DNA of 28,915 bases from 66-474 sp036279975. GTDB lineage: Bacteria; Pseudomonadota; Gammaproteobacteria; Xanthomonadales; Rhodanobacteraceae. Each line of letters starts with the position of its first letter. Positions within the stretch are counted from its first letter, which is position 1. This document shows, piece by piece, positions 1 to 7,056 of this stretch. The translations under genes and the position numbers were made by a program. The DNA lies in the NCBI GenBank assembly GCA_036279975.1, contig DASURP010000057.1, positions 1 through 28,915 on the forward strand, in the 5' to 3' direction. Below the pieces are notes generated by a model. It saw nothing but the letters and a program-made list of their open reading frames with translations. It ran no database searches and was not told the origin of the DNA.

Positions 1-85
1 CGACCAGCGCGCGGATCAGACCCAGGCTGCGCGTGGCGTGCCCAAGGCCCCAGTGATAGACACCGTACAGGATTCTTCGTCCCAT
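1..85 (-). CDS. 5' end of a glycosyltransferase-like gene (partial)
   Basis: Reading leftward from an ATG at 85-83, the frame stays open to the window edge and gives 28 residues containing ILYGVYHWGLGHATRS. A short beta-strand followed by a G-x-GH-x-x-R loop is what the N-terminus of MurG-like and UDP-sugar-type glycosyltransferases looks like, where this loop sits at the nucleotide-sugar site. A GGGAG ribosome-binding site lies a few bases before the ATG. The gene runs away from the tRNA locus. Only the first strand and loop are visible, so donor, acceptor and exact family cannot be named. Confidence 0.6.
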   Translation of the reverse strand, partial: MGRRILYGVYHWGLGHATRSLGLIRALV

Positions 86-187
86 CCAGGCTCCCGATGC
101 CGTAACGGCGCGTCTGCGATGCGCGCATGCTGGCACGGAAACGTTGACGCGGCGCGAGAGCGCGGTTCATGCGAAAATCCCCGGTCC

Positions 188-214
188 GGCTCCGTAGCTC
201 AGTCGGTCGAGCGC
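188..214 (+). pseudogene. tRNA-Arg 5' remnant, copy 1
   Basis: The sequence starts GGCTCCGTAGCTCAGTCGG and continues to GAGC, matching the acceptor 5' strand and D arm of the intact tRNA at 458 with a few substitutions and a D loop one base shorter. It then passes into the hairpin-bearing repeat. There is no anticodon arm, T arm or 3' acceptor strand, so it cannot make a tRNA. Confidence 0.8.
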
Positions 215-322
215 GCGGCGTTGGCGACAGTCCGGGGGACTGTCGCGGCGCGCGTGAGGGGGAGGCATGGATGCCGACCGGACGAGCGCGCCATGGATGG
301 CTCATGCGAAAATCAATAATCT

Positions 323-349
323 GGCTCCGTAGCTCAGCCGGTCGAGCGC
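323..349 (+). pseudogene. tRNA-Arg 5' remnant, copy 2
   Basis: This is a second copy of the tRNA acceptor 5' strand and D arm, exactly 135 bp before the real gene and 135 bp after copy 1. It shares with the real gene the preceding ATCAATAATCT, which copy 1 lacks, so copies 2 and 3 are the closer pair in that flank. It is truncated after the D arm. Confidence 0.8.
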
Positions 350-457
350 GCGGCGTTGGCGACAGTCCGGGGGACTGTCGCGACGCGCGTGAGGGGGAGG
401 CATGGATGCCGACCGGACGAGCGCGCCATGGAGGGCTCATGCGAAAATCAATAATCT

Positions 458-534
458 GGCCCCGTAGCTCAGCTGGATAGAGCGTCCCCCTCCTAAGGGG
501 AAGGTCGCCCGTTCGAATCGGGCCGGGGTCGCCA
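458..534 (+). tRNA. tRNA-Arg (anticodon CCT)
   Basis: A complete cloverleaf is visible: acceptor GGCCCCG/CGGGGTC with one G-U pair, D arm GCTC/GAGC, anticodon stem TCCCC/GGGGA around loop CTCCTAA (anticodon CCT, reading AGG), variable region AGGTC, T arm GCCCG-TTCGAAT-CGGGC, discriminator G and an encoded CCA. It decodes a rare arginine codon. Its promoter region lies inside the tandem repeat; the extended -10-like TGCGAAAAT at 440-448 would start transcription just before the mature 5' end. Confidence 0.97.
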
Positions 535-543
535 CGCTTTCCC

Positions 544-578
544 GGTGTGCGCGCGTTGCCAGCAGGCGCATGCGCACC
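544..578 (+). terminator. Hairpin downstream of tRNA-Arg
   Basis: GGTGTGCGCGCG (544-555) can pair with CGCATGCGCACC (567-578), giving a 12-bp imperfect stem with two G-U pairs and one mismatch. No T-run follows, so it could be a 3' trailer structure or a factor-dependent end and not a clear intrinsic terminator. Apart from this and the promoter at 748, nothing was recognised in 535-801. Confidence 0.3.
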
Positions 579-747
579 GCAGATCTCCAAGCAGCCGCTG
601 CGTGAAGGCAGGCCTTGCGCACACGCCACGCCCGTCGCCTCCAGCAGTGTGCAACCAGTGCCCAGCTAGCGGAATCGGCCCGTCGCGATCGGTCATGAAA
701 CGCACCGGAACGCGATGCCCGGCATGGGTTTCCACACGTCGCGCTGC

Positions 748-753
748 TACAAT
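748..753 (+). promoter_or_regulatory. -10 box TACAAT for the ALDH7 gene
   Basis: GCTACAAT sits 48 bases before the ATG at 802. The same GCTACAAT/GCTACACT/GATACAAT pattern precedes several other genes in this window. No clear -35 box is seen. The deduced leader is about 40 nt and includes a good AGGAG site. Confidence 0.55.
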
Positions 754-801
754 ATTCGATTGTCCACGCGATCCACGCACGATCTGCCCGCAGGAGCCTC
801 C

Positions 802-2334
802 ATGTCCCATCCGATCCTCTCCGCACTCGGTCTCGCCGAGACCAATTCCGGCACCTTTCTCGGCAACGGCGAGTGGTCGAAAACCACCGGCGCCGGCGTG
901 CTGGAGCCGCTGAATCCGGCCACCGGCGAGCCGCTGGCCAAGGTTTACGCGACCAGCAATGCGGACTACGAAACGGTGGTGGGCAACGCACAGCAAGCCT
1001 TCGAGGCCTGGCGCGCCACCCCTGCTCCGCGCCGCGGCGAAGCGATCCGGCTGTGCGCGCAGGCACTGCGCGAACACAAGGATGCGCTGGGTTCCCTGGT
1101 GGCGCTGGAAATGGGCAAGATCAAGCCGGAGGGCGATGGCGAAGTGCAGGAGATGATCGACATCGCCGATTTCGCGGTCGGCCAGTCGCGCATGCTGTAC
1201 GGCAAGTCGATGCACTCGGAGCGCCCCGGGCACCGCATGTACGAGCAATGGCACCCACTGGGCCTGGTCGGCATCATCAGCGCCTTCAACTTCCCGGTCG
1301 CGGTGTGGAGCTGGAATGCCTTCGTCGCCGCCGCCTGCGGCAATGTATGCATCTGGAAGCCGTCGCCGAAAGCCCCGTTGTCCGCGATCGCGTCCATCCG
1401 CATCTGCAACGACGCGTTGAAGGCCGGCGGCTTCCCGGAAATCTTCTACCTCATCAACGATGCCGGCACCGAACTCGCGCAGAAATTCGTGGACGACAAG
1501 CGCATTCCGTTGATCAGCTTCACCGGTTCGACCAAGGTCGGGCGCATGGTCGGCGAACGCGTGGCGGCGCGCATGGGCCGCTCGTTGCTGGAACTCGGTG
1601 GCAACAACGCGATCATCCTCGACCGCTCGGCCGATCTTTCCCTCGCGATCCCGGCGATCGTGTTCGGCGCGGTCGGCACCGCCGGTCAGCGCTGCACCAG
1701 CACCCGCCGCCTGTTCGTGCACGAGTCGATCATCGACGACGTGCTGGGCAAGCTGCGCCACGCCTACCAGCAGGTCGAAAAGAAGATCGGCGATCCGACC
1801 AAGCCGGAAACATTGATGGGACCGCTCAACAGCAAGGAGGCGGTCGATCAGTTCGCCAATGCGGTCAAGTCCGCGAAGGCCGGCGGCGCACGCGTCGTCA
1901 GCGGCGGCTCGGTGCTGAACGGCAAAGGCAACTTCGTGGAGCCGACGATCATCAGCGGCGTGCAGAATTCCGACGAGATCGTGCAGACCGAGACCTTCGC
2001 ACCGATCCTGTACGTGATGCCGTTCAAGAGCCTGGACGACGCGATCCGGATGCAGAACGACGTGCCGCAGGGCCTGTCGTCCTCGATCTTCACCCAGAAC
2101 CTGAAAGTCGCCGAGCAGTACCTGTCCGCGCTGGGTTCCGATTGCGGCATCGCCAACGTCAACATCGGCACCTCGGGCGCCGAGATCGGCGGCGCTTTCG
2201 GCGGCGAGAAGGAAACCGGCGGCGGGCGCGAGTCGGGCTCCGACGCATGGAAGGCCTACATGCGCCGCCAGACCAACACCATCAACTGGTCGGACGCGTT
2301 GCCGTTGGCGCAGGGCATCAAGTTCGATCTTTGA
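802..2334 (+). CDS. amaB: ALDH7-type L-aminoadipate-semialdehyde dehydrogenase
   Basis: A 510-residue NAD(P)-dependent aldehyde dehydrogenase of the antiquitin (ALDH7) type. That family oxidises 2-aminoadipate 6-semialdehyde, in equilibrium with piperideine-6-carboxylate, to 2-aminoadipate in lysine catabolism. The general base is Glu264 in LELGGN and the nucleophile Cys298 in GQRCTS. The block EQWHPLGLVGIISAFNFPVA and the C-terminal GRESGSDAWKAYMRRQT are typical of ALDH7. The ATG at 802 is chosen because AGGAG lies six bases before it; an upstream in-frame ATG would read through the promoter. GcdH, a later enzyme of the aminoadipate route, is at 18317-19489. Other semialdehyde substrates are possible. 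Confidence 0.88.
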   Translation: MSHPILSALGLAETNSGTFLGNGEWSKTTGAGVLEPLNPATGEPLAKVYATSNADYETVVGNAQQAFEAWRATPAPRRGEAIRLCAQALREHKDALGSLVALEMGKIKPEGDGEVQEMIDIADFAVGQSRMLYGKSMHSERPGHRMYEQWHPLGLVGIISAFNFPVAVWSWNAFVAAACGNVCIWKPSPKAPLSAIASIRICNDALKAGGFPEIFYLINDAGTELAQKFVDDKRIPLISFTGSTKVGRMVGERVAARMGRSLLELGGNNAIILDRSADLSLAIPAIVFGAVGTAGQRCTSTRRLFVHESIIDDVLGKLRHAYQQVEKKIGDPTKPETLMGPLNSKEAVDQFANAVKSAKAGGARVVSGGSVLNGKGNFVEPTIISGVQNSDEIVQTETFAPILYVMPFKSLDDAIRMQNDVPQGLSSSIFTQNLKVAEQYLSALGSDCGIANVNIGTSGAEIGGAFGGEKETGGGRESGSDAWKAYMRRQTNTINWSDALPLAQGIKFDL

Positions 2335-2350
2335 CGGGACTCGGGAAAAG

Positions 2351-2458
2351 CCATCCCCCTCGGCCCCTTCCGCAGGAAGGGGAAGATCAATGGGGCACGA
2401 GACGAAGTCGCCCCCTTCGGAACGAAGGGGGGGTCGCCGTGCAGCGGCGGGGGGATGG
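2351..2458. repeat. REP-like composite palindrome, copy A
   Basis: A 108-bp element bounded by inverted ends CCATCCCCC (2351-2359) and GGGGGATGG (2450-2458). Inside are two strong hairpins: CCCCTTCC/GGAAGGGG around GCA (2364-2382) and nine-base arms CCCCCTTCG/CGAAGGGGG around GAA (2411-2431). The second hairpin recurs exactly at 10883-10903 and in decayed form at 21984-22001. It lies between the ALDH and SDR genes. Confidence 0.8.
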
Positions 2459-2499
2459 CTCCGGCGACGACAAGCTTTCACGGGTACCGGAGCAACCGC

Positions 2500-3261
2500 A
2501 TGAATACCCCCTTCGACTTCAACGGCTACCGCGTCGCCATCGCCGGCGGCAGCCGGGGTATCGGCCGTGCGATCGCGCTCGCATTCCTCGCCGCTGGCGC
2601 AAGGGTGTCCGTGTGCGCCCGCGGCCAGGATGGGCTGGATGGGCTGAGGCAGGACGCGGGCAGGCACGCGGACGGGTTGCACCCGCATGCCTGCGACCTC
2701 GCCGAAGCCGGGCAGGTCGAACACTGGGTCGCCGCCGCCGCACAGGCGCTGGGCGGCATCGACGTGCTGGTCAACAACGCCACCGGCTACGGGTTCCGCG
2801 AAGACGACGAATCCTGGCTGACCGATTTCAACGTCGATCTCATGGCCGCGGTGCGCGCCTCGCGTTTCGCGCTGCCGCACCTGAAACAGTCGCAACACGC
2901 CTGCATCCTGCACACCAGTTCGATCGGCTCGTTCCGCCCGCGCACGATGGGGCCGCCCTACGCGGCAATGAAGGCCGCGTTGAACCACTACACCGGTACC
3001 CAGGCACTGGCCTTGGCCGGTGACCGCATCCGCGTGAACGCCATCGCACCCGGATCGATCGAGTTCCCCGGCGGCGTATGGGATCGCTGCAAACACGAGA
3101 AACCAGAACAATATGCGACGGTGCTGGCGACGATCCCGTTCGGCCGTTACGGCACGCCGGAAGAGGTCGCACAACTGGCGCTGTTCCTGGCATCGCCCCT
3201 TGCAGGCTGGATCACCGGCCAGGTGGTGGCGGTGGACGGCGGGCAATCGCTGCGTTTTTGA
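2500..3261 (+). CDS. SDR-family oxidoreductase
   Basis: A classical short-chain dehydrogenase/reductase of 253 residues, expected to be cytoplasmic and NAD(P)(H)-dependent. The Rossmann motif GGSRGIG lies near residue 14; the NNA motif is in LVNNATGYG; the catalytic triad is the Ser in HTSSIGS plus Tyr and Lys in YAAMK. The loop IAPGSIEFPGG and the end VVAVDGGQSLRF are typical of the FabG-like branch. The ATG at 2500 has a GGAG site; the frame is open further upstream, but that stretch is part of the repeat. The substrate cannot be deduced. It follows the ALDH gene across the 108-bp element, so linked expression is possible. Confidence 0.88.
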   Translation: MNTPFDFNGYRVAIAGGSRGIGRAIALAFLAAGARVSVCARGQDGLDGLRQDAGRHADGLHPHACDLAEAGQVEHWVAAAAQALGGIDVLVNNATGYGFREDDESWLTDFNVDLMAAVRASRFALPHLKQSQHACILHTSSIGSFRPRTMGPPYAAMKAALNHYTGTQALALAGDRIRVNAIAPGSIEFPGGVWDRCKHEKPEQYATVLATIPFGRYGTPEEVAQLALFLASPLAGWITGQVVAVDGGQSLRF

Positions 3262-3336
3262 ACGGTGTTCCGTGCCCTGGTGCGCCGGTGCGGGCGCCGT
3301 GCGAACATAACGCGGACACAGCACGGGGGCCCGGCC

Positions 3337-3624
3337 ATGAATACCGCATACCCACGCACCAGTTCGCTGGCGGTCATCAGCCTGATCTTCGGGATCCTGG
3401 GCTACGTGTTCCTGCCGTTCATCGGCGCGCTGGTGGCGGTGATCTGCGGGCATGCGGCGCGTTCGGAAATCCGGCGTGCGCCGCCGGGAACCATCGACGG
3501 CGACGGCCTCGCGCTGGCCGGCCTGATCCTCGGCTGGGTCCAGCTCGCCTGCGCGGTCGTCGTGATCGGAATCCTGATCCTGTTGGCGATCGGCGCGATC
3601 GGCTTCCATGTTTTTGCCCACTGA
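3337..3624 (+). CDS. DUF4190-like small membrane protein
   Basis: A 95-residue protein with two hydrophobic segments: about residues 10-32 (LAVISLIFGILGYVFLPFIG) and about 62-90. A short polar loop with SEIRRAPPGTIDGDGLALAG separates them. The pattern 'small membrane span, xxIRR, G-x-xLAxAGLILG' is that of DUF4190 proteins, whose function is unknown. It probably sits in the inner membrane. The TGA at 3622-3624 abuts the pyrD start, so pyrD translation may be coupled to it. Confidence 0.75.
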   Translation: MNTAYPRTSSLAVISLIFGILGYVFLPFIGALVAVICGHAARSEIRRAPPGTIDGDGLALAGLILGWVQLACAVVVIGILILLAIGAIGFHVFAH

Positions 3625-3625
3625 G

Positions 3626-4666
3626 ATGTACCAGACCCTGCGACCGCTGCTGTTCTCGCTGGAGGCCGAGGCCGCGCACGGCCTGACCCTGTATGCGCTG
3701 GGCGTCGCGCAACGCAGCAACCTGATGCGCCTCGTGGCGCAGCCGCCGCCGGCGGACCTGCCGGTACGCGCGTTCGGGATCGATTTCCCGAACCCGGTCG
3801 GGCTTGCCGCCGGACTCGACAAGAATGGCGAGCACCTCGATGCACTGGGCGCGCTGGGTTTCGGCTTCATCGAGATCGGCACCGTCACGCCGCGCCCGCA
3901 GCACGGCAATCCCAAACCGCGGCTGTTCCGCCTGCCGGCACATGAAGCACTCATCAACCGCATGGGTTTCAACAACGACGGCGTGGATGCGCTGGTGCGC
4001 AACGTCGAACAGGCGCACTGGCGCGGCGTGCTGGGCATCAACATCGGCAAGAACAAGTACACGCCGAACGAACGCGCGGCCAATGATTACCGCACCTGCC
4101 TCGAACGCGTGTATCCAGTGGCGAGCTACGTCACCGTCAACGTATCCTCGCCCAACACACCGGGCCTGCGCGAGCTGCAGCGGGATGACTGGCTGAAACC
4201 ATTGGTGTCGGCACTGGTGGAAGCGCGCGACAAGCTCGCCACCCGGCACGCTGCGCGCAAGCCGTTGCTGCTGAAGATCGCGCCGGACCTGGATGAAGCG
4301 CAAATGGACGTGATGGCGGCGACCCTCGCGGGTTCCGGCATCGACGGCCTGGTCTGTACCAATACCACGCTGGACCATTCCGCCGTCGCGGGTGCACCGC
4401 ACGCGAACGAGCGCGGCGGCCTTTCCGGGCGGCCGTTGTTCGAGAAATCCACGGCGGTGCTGCAGGGCATGGCACGGCGACTTGGTGACAACCTCCCGTT
4501 GATCGGCGTGGGCGGCGTGCTGGATGGCAGCGATGCGGCCGAAAAGCTCGCGGCGGGCGCGAAACTCGTGCAGATCTATTCCGGCCTGATCTACCGCGGG
4601 CCGTGGTTGCTGAGGGAGTGCGTGGAGGAAATCCGCAGGCAATACGGCGATGCCGATGGCGCATGA
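3626..4666 (+). CDS. pyrD: Dihydroorotate dehydrogenase (quinone), class 2
   Basis: A 346-residue FMN enzyme that oxidises dihydroorotate to orotate with membrane quinone, the fourth step of pyrimidine synthesis. The class 2 N-terminal helix is present (MYQTLRPLLFSLEAEAAH). It is followed by NPVGLAAGLDKNGE, EIGTVTPRPQHGNPKPRLFR, INRMGFNNDG, the catalytic Ser loop NVSSPNTPGLR, LLKIAPDL, VCTNTTLD, GGLSGRPLF and the FMN phosphate loop IGVGGV...AGAKLVQIYSG. I chose the ATG at 3626, which matches the usual N-terminus; an ATG at 3608 would add six residues and overlap the preceding gene. Its 3' end overlaps murB. Confidence 0.96.
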   Translation: MYQTLRPLLFSLEAEAAHGLTLYALGVAQRSNLMRLVAQPPPADLPVRAFGIDFPNPVGLAAGLDKNGEHLDALGALGFGFIEIGTVTPRPQHGNPKPRLFRLPAHEALINRMGFNNDGVDALVRNVEQAHWRGVLGINIGKNKYTPNERAANDYRTCLERVYPVASYVTVNVSSPNTPGLRELQRDDWLKPLVSALVEARDKLATRHAARKPLLLKIAPDLDEAQMDVMAATLAGSGIDGLVCTNTTLDHSAVAGAPHANERGGLSGRPLFEKSTAVLQGMARRLGDNLPLIGVGGVLDGSDAAEKLAAGAKLVQIYSGLIYRGPWLLRECVEEIRRQYGDADGA

Positions 4667-5705
4667 CGGCATCGCTGCTGCGGAGGGTTGCGCGCTGACC
4701 GCGAACGTCTCGCTGCGTGAACGCAACACCCTGCGCGTCGATGCGCGTGCGGCATGGCTCGTCGAAATCCACGATGCCGCGGTGATTCCCGACCTGTTGA
4801 ACCACCCCTACCTGCAAGGCAGGCGGCTGCTGCTCGGCGAAGGCTCCAACGTGCTGTTCGTGGACGACTTCGACGGTGCGGTGTTCACCGTCAAGGCGCG
4901 CGGCGTCGAGGTGTTGTCCGAGGACGCAGGCGCCACACGCATCCGGGTCGCGGCGGGCGAGCACTGGGACGACTGCGTGCGCTGGACCCTGGCGCACGGC
5001 CACGCCGGCCTCGAAAACCTGATCCTGATACCCGGCAGCGTGGGCGCCGCGCCGATGCAGAACATCGGCGCCTACGGGGTCGAAGTCGGTGAATTCGTCG
5101 AAACGGTCGAGGCATTCGACCTGCACGAATCCCGCTTCGTGGCGTTCGCGAACGCACAATGCGAATTCGCCTATCGCGATTCCGTGTTCAAACGCACCCC
5201 CGACCGTTGGCTGATCACCGCGCTCACGCTGCGCCTGCCGAAAGCGCACGCGCCAAGGAGCGACTACGCGGGGCTGCGCGAGGAACTGGCGCGGATGGGG
5301 ATATCACAGCCTGCCCCGATCCACGTCGCCGAGGCGGTCGTCAACCTTCGCACCCGCAAACTGCCAGACCCTGCCGTGATCGGCAATGCCGGGAGCTTCT
5401 TCAAGAACCCGATCGTTCCCGCCGCGCAGGCCGCCGCCCTTCGCGTCGGGCACCCGCAACTGCCGTGCTGGCCGGCCACCGGGGATGCATCGAAGCTCTC
5501 CGCGGCATGGTTGATCGAGGCGTGCGGGTTCAAGGGCGTACGCGAAGGCGACGCCGGCATTTCGAACCGGCACGCGCTGGTGCTGGTGAACCACGGCCAC
5601 GCCAGCGGCGCGCAGTTGTGGGCGCTGGCGCAACGCGTCCGCGCCGGCGTACGGCAACGCTTCGGCATCACCCTCGAACCCGAACCACGCATCATCGGCG
5701 GGTGA
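4650..5705 (+). CDS. murB: UDP-N-acetylenolpyruvoylglucosamine reductase
   Basis: A 351-residue FAD enzyme that reduces UDP-GlcNAc-enolpyruvate to UDP-MurNAc with NADPH in peptidoglycan precursor synthesis. FAD-binding segments are LLGEGSNVLFVDDF and LILIPGSVGAAPMQNIGAYG. YRDSVFK supplies the active-site Arg, GNAGSFFKNP holds the proton-donor Ser249, and LEPEPRIIG holds the C-terminal Glu. The length and the YRDSVFK loop fit type I (E. coli-like) MurB. It overlaps the end of pyrD by 17 bases, or 11 if the ATG at 4656 is used, indicating one transcription unit. Confidence 0.96.
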   Translation: MPMAHDGIAAAEGCALTANVSLRERNTLRVDARAAWLVEIHDAAVIPDLLNHPYLQGRRLLLGEGSNVLFVDDFDGAVFTVKARGVEVLSEDAGATRIRVAAGEHWDDCVRWTLAHGHAGLENLILIPGSVGAAPMQNIGAYGVEVGEFVETVEAFDLHESRFVAFANAQCEFAYRDSVFKRTPDRWLITALTLRLPKAHAPRSDYAGLREELARMGISQPAPIHVAEAVVNLRTRKLPDPAVIGNAGSFFKNPIVPAAQAAALRVGHPQLPCWPATGDASKLSAAWLIEACGFKGVREGDAGISNRHALVLVNHGHASGAQLWALAQRVRAGVRQRFGITLEPEPRIIGG

Positions 5706-5754
5706 GCGCATGCGGACGCCCGTGCCCATGACGCCGCGGTTTCGACATCACGCT

Positions 5755-5784
5755 TTGCGGCGATGCACATCGGTTCGCTACAAT
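5755..5784 (+). promoter_or_regulatory. Promoter of the envelope protein-copCD group
   Basis: TACAAT at 5779-5784 with a weak TTGCGG at 5755-5760, 18-base spacing. Seven bases after the -10 box comes the ATG at 5791, so the transcript probably starts on or next to the start codon (leaderless). The position between murB and the next gene fits a new transcription unit. Confidence 0.5.
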
Positions 5785-5790
5785 ACGCGA

Positions 5791-6672
5791 ATGCGATTCG
5801 TTCTCACGTATTGGCGGACCTTCCTCGCGGGCCTCGCCCTGATGACATGCGGTACGGGTGCCGCCACCGCGCACGCCATCGCCGGCCAGCGCCTGTTCCC
5901 TTCCACCCTCAACTTCGACGATCCGGGGATCGGCGCGGAGCTGCCCCTGGTGTTCGACCATATCCGCGCGGATGGCGTCACTGTCAACGACCTCGGCATT
6001 TCGGTCACCAAACCCATCACGCGAAACTTCTCGCTGATCGCGGAAACCGATTACGTCGGCGTGACGCAGCCCGGTGCACCGGTGGTGCACGGCTGGGGCA
6101 ACTTCGAACTCGGCGGCGTCTGGCAGTTGTACCGCAACGCCGGAACCGAATCGATCGGCTCTTTCTCGATCAGCCGCGGCTTTGCCCACACCGGCAGCCG
6201 CGCGGTGCGCGAAGACGTCTCCACCTGGTCGCCGGCGTTCAACTTCGGCAAGGGCCTCGGCAAGGCGAAGGCCGCGTGGCTGCGCCCGTTCGCGCTCAGC
6301 GGAACGCTCGGACTCGAGCTGCCGGACGACCCCGACGAGCCACGCATGTTGAACTGGGGCCTGTCGCTGCAATACAGCATCCCCTACCTGCAGGACTTCG
6401 TGGAGTACGCCGGCATCAAGCCGCCGTTCGACAAGCTGATCCCCATCGTGGAACTGCCGATGCAGACCTGCCTCGACCGTGGCTGCCACGGCCAGACCAC
6501 GGGTTATGTCGCACCCGGCGTGATCTGGATCGGCCGTCGTTTCCAGTGGGGCCTTGAATTGCAGGTGCCCGTGAATCACCGTACCGGAAACTCGGTCGGC
6601 GTGATGTTCGGCTTCGATTTCTATCTCGATGACCTTGCGCCGCACGGTTTCGGCGCGCCCCTGTTCGACTGA
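5791..6672 (+). CDS. Unknown exported protein, possible outer-membrane beta-barrel
   Basis: I do not recognise a named family. The 293-residue product starts with a signal peptide (MRFVLTYWRTFLAGLALM..., likely cut after TAHA). The rest is rich in alternating aromatic and polar residues typical of beta-strands (NFSLIAETDYVGV, NFELGGVWQLY, NWGLSLQYSI, FQWGLELQVPVNH, SVGVMFGFDFYLDDL). Two cysteines in MQTCLDRGCHG could form a disulfide. It does not end in the usual C-terminal Phe/Trp, which weakens the barrel call. It lies eight bases before copC and may share its transcript, so a role with copper in the envelope is plausible but unproven. An ATG at 5710 is an alternative start but precedes the promoter. 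Confidence 0.6.
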   Translation: MRFVLTYWRTFLAGLALMTCGTGAATAHAIAGQRLFPSTLNFDDPGIGAELPLVFDHIRADGVTVNDLGISVTKPITRNFSLIAETDYVGVTQPGAPVVHGWGNFELGGVWQLYRNAGTESIGSFSISRGFAHTGSRAVREDVSTWSPAFNFGKGLGKAKAAWLRPFALSGTLGLELPDDPDEPRMLNWGLSLQYSIPYLQDFVEYAGIKPPFDKLIPIVELPMQTCLDRGCHGQTTGYVAPGVIWIGRRFQWGLELQVPVNHRTGNSVGVMFGFDFYLDDLAPHGFGAPLFD

Positions 6673-6680
6673 CACTGGCC

Positions 6681-7049
6681 ATGACCATGCAAGCCCCAGC
6701 GTGCCTCGCCGCCCTGCTCGCCGCGCTTGCCATGGCCCCTTCCGCCTGGGCGCATGCGTTCCCCGACAACACTTCACCGCACGTAGGCGCCAGCGTGAAG
6801 AGCGCACCGCACGAGGTGAAGGTGTGGTTCGACGGCAAACTCGAACCCGTGTTCTCGACCCTGGTCGTGAAGGACGCCGCCGGCGAACAGGTCAGCACTG
6901 GCAAAGGCAACGTGGACGCCACCGACCATGCCCTGCTCGAGACGGCGTTGCCGGCGACGCTGCCGGACGGCACCTACACGGTGTACTGGAGCGTCGTCGC
7001 CCACGACGGCCACCACACCGCCGGGCATTTCGTCTTCACGGTGCAGTGA
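6681..7049 (+). CDS. copC: Periplasmic copper-binding protein CopC
   Basis: A 122-residue CopC/YobA-family protein with a Sec signal peptide cut after ...APSAWA, so the mature protein begins with His25. In CopC proteins the N-terminal His forms part of the Cu(II) site. The conserved partner segment VVAHDGHHTAGHFVF near the C-terminus supplies Asp and His ligands. The fold is a small beta-barrel (VKVWFDGKLEPVFSTLVVKD). No Met-rich Cu(I) loop is seen, so a Cu(II)-only site is likely. It is followed directly by copD. Confidence 0.92.
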   Translation: MTMQAPACLAALLAALAMAPSAWAHAFPDNTSPHVGASVKSAPHEVKVWFDGKLEPVFSTLVVKDAAGEQVSTGKGNVDATDHALLETALPATLPDGTYTVYWSVVAHDGHHTAGHFVFTVQ

Positions 7050-7056
7050 GGCCGCC

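Larger units (their letters stand above)
167..436 (+). repeat. Two tandem 135-bp units upstream of tRNA-Arg
   Basis: Units at 167-301 and 302-436 are nearly identical, and a third partial unit (from 437) runs into the intact tRNA. Each full unit has, in order: TCATGCGAAAATC (resembling an extended -10, TGC-GAAAAT); a copy of the tRNA 5' end including the D arm; a perfect 10-bp hairpin, arms GCGACAGTCC/GGACTGTCGC around GGG (224-246, 359-381); and two small palindromes GGCATGGATGCC and GCCATGGATGGC, each able to show TGGA in a loop. The last palindrome of unit 2 has one base change (GGAGGG). A TTGACG box at 144-149 occurs only before unit 1. No protein gene is seen between 86 and 457. Confidence 0.9.

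Noticed and set aside
188..349. Additional functional tRNA genes
   Set aside because: Both copies stop after the D arm; anticodon arm, T arm and 3' acceptor strand are absent.
450..455. AATAAT as the -10 box of tRNA-Arg
   Set aside because: It ends only two bases before the mature tRNA 5' end, so transcription would begin inside the tRNA.
86..534. Genomic island integrated at the tRNA
   Set aside because: No integrase, no 3'-end direct repeat and only ordinary genes follow; the repeated part is the 5' end.
493..4083. A 1,196-codon open frame on the minus strand across the ALDH, SDR and pyrD genes
   Set aside because: It is antisense to three well-supported genes, has no family resemblance and is a side effect of high GC codon usage.
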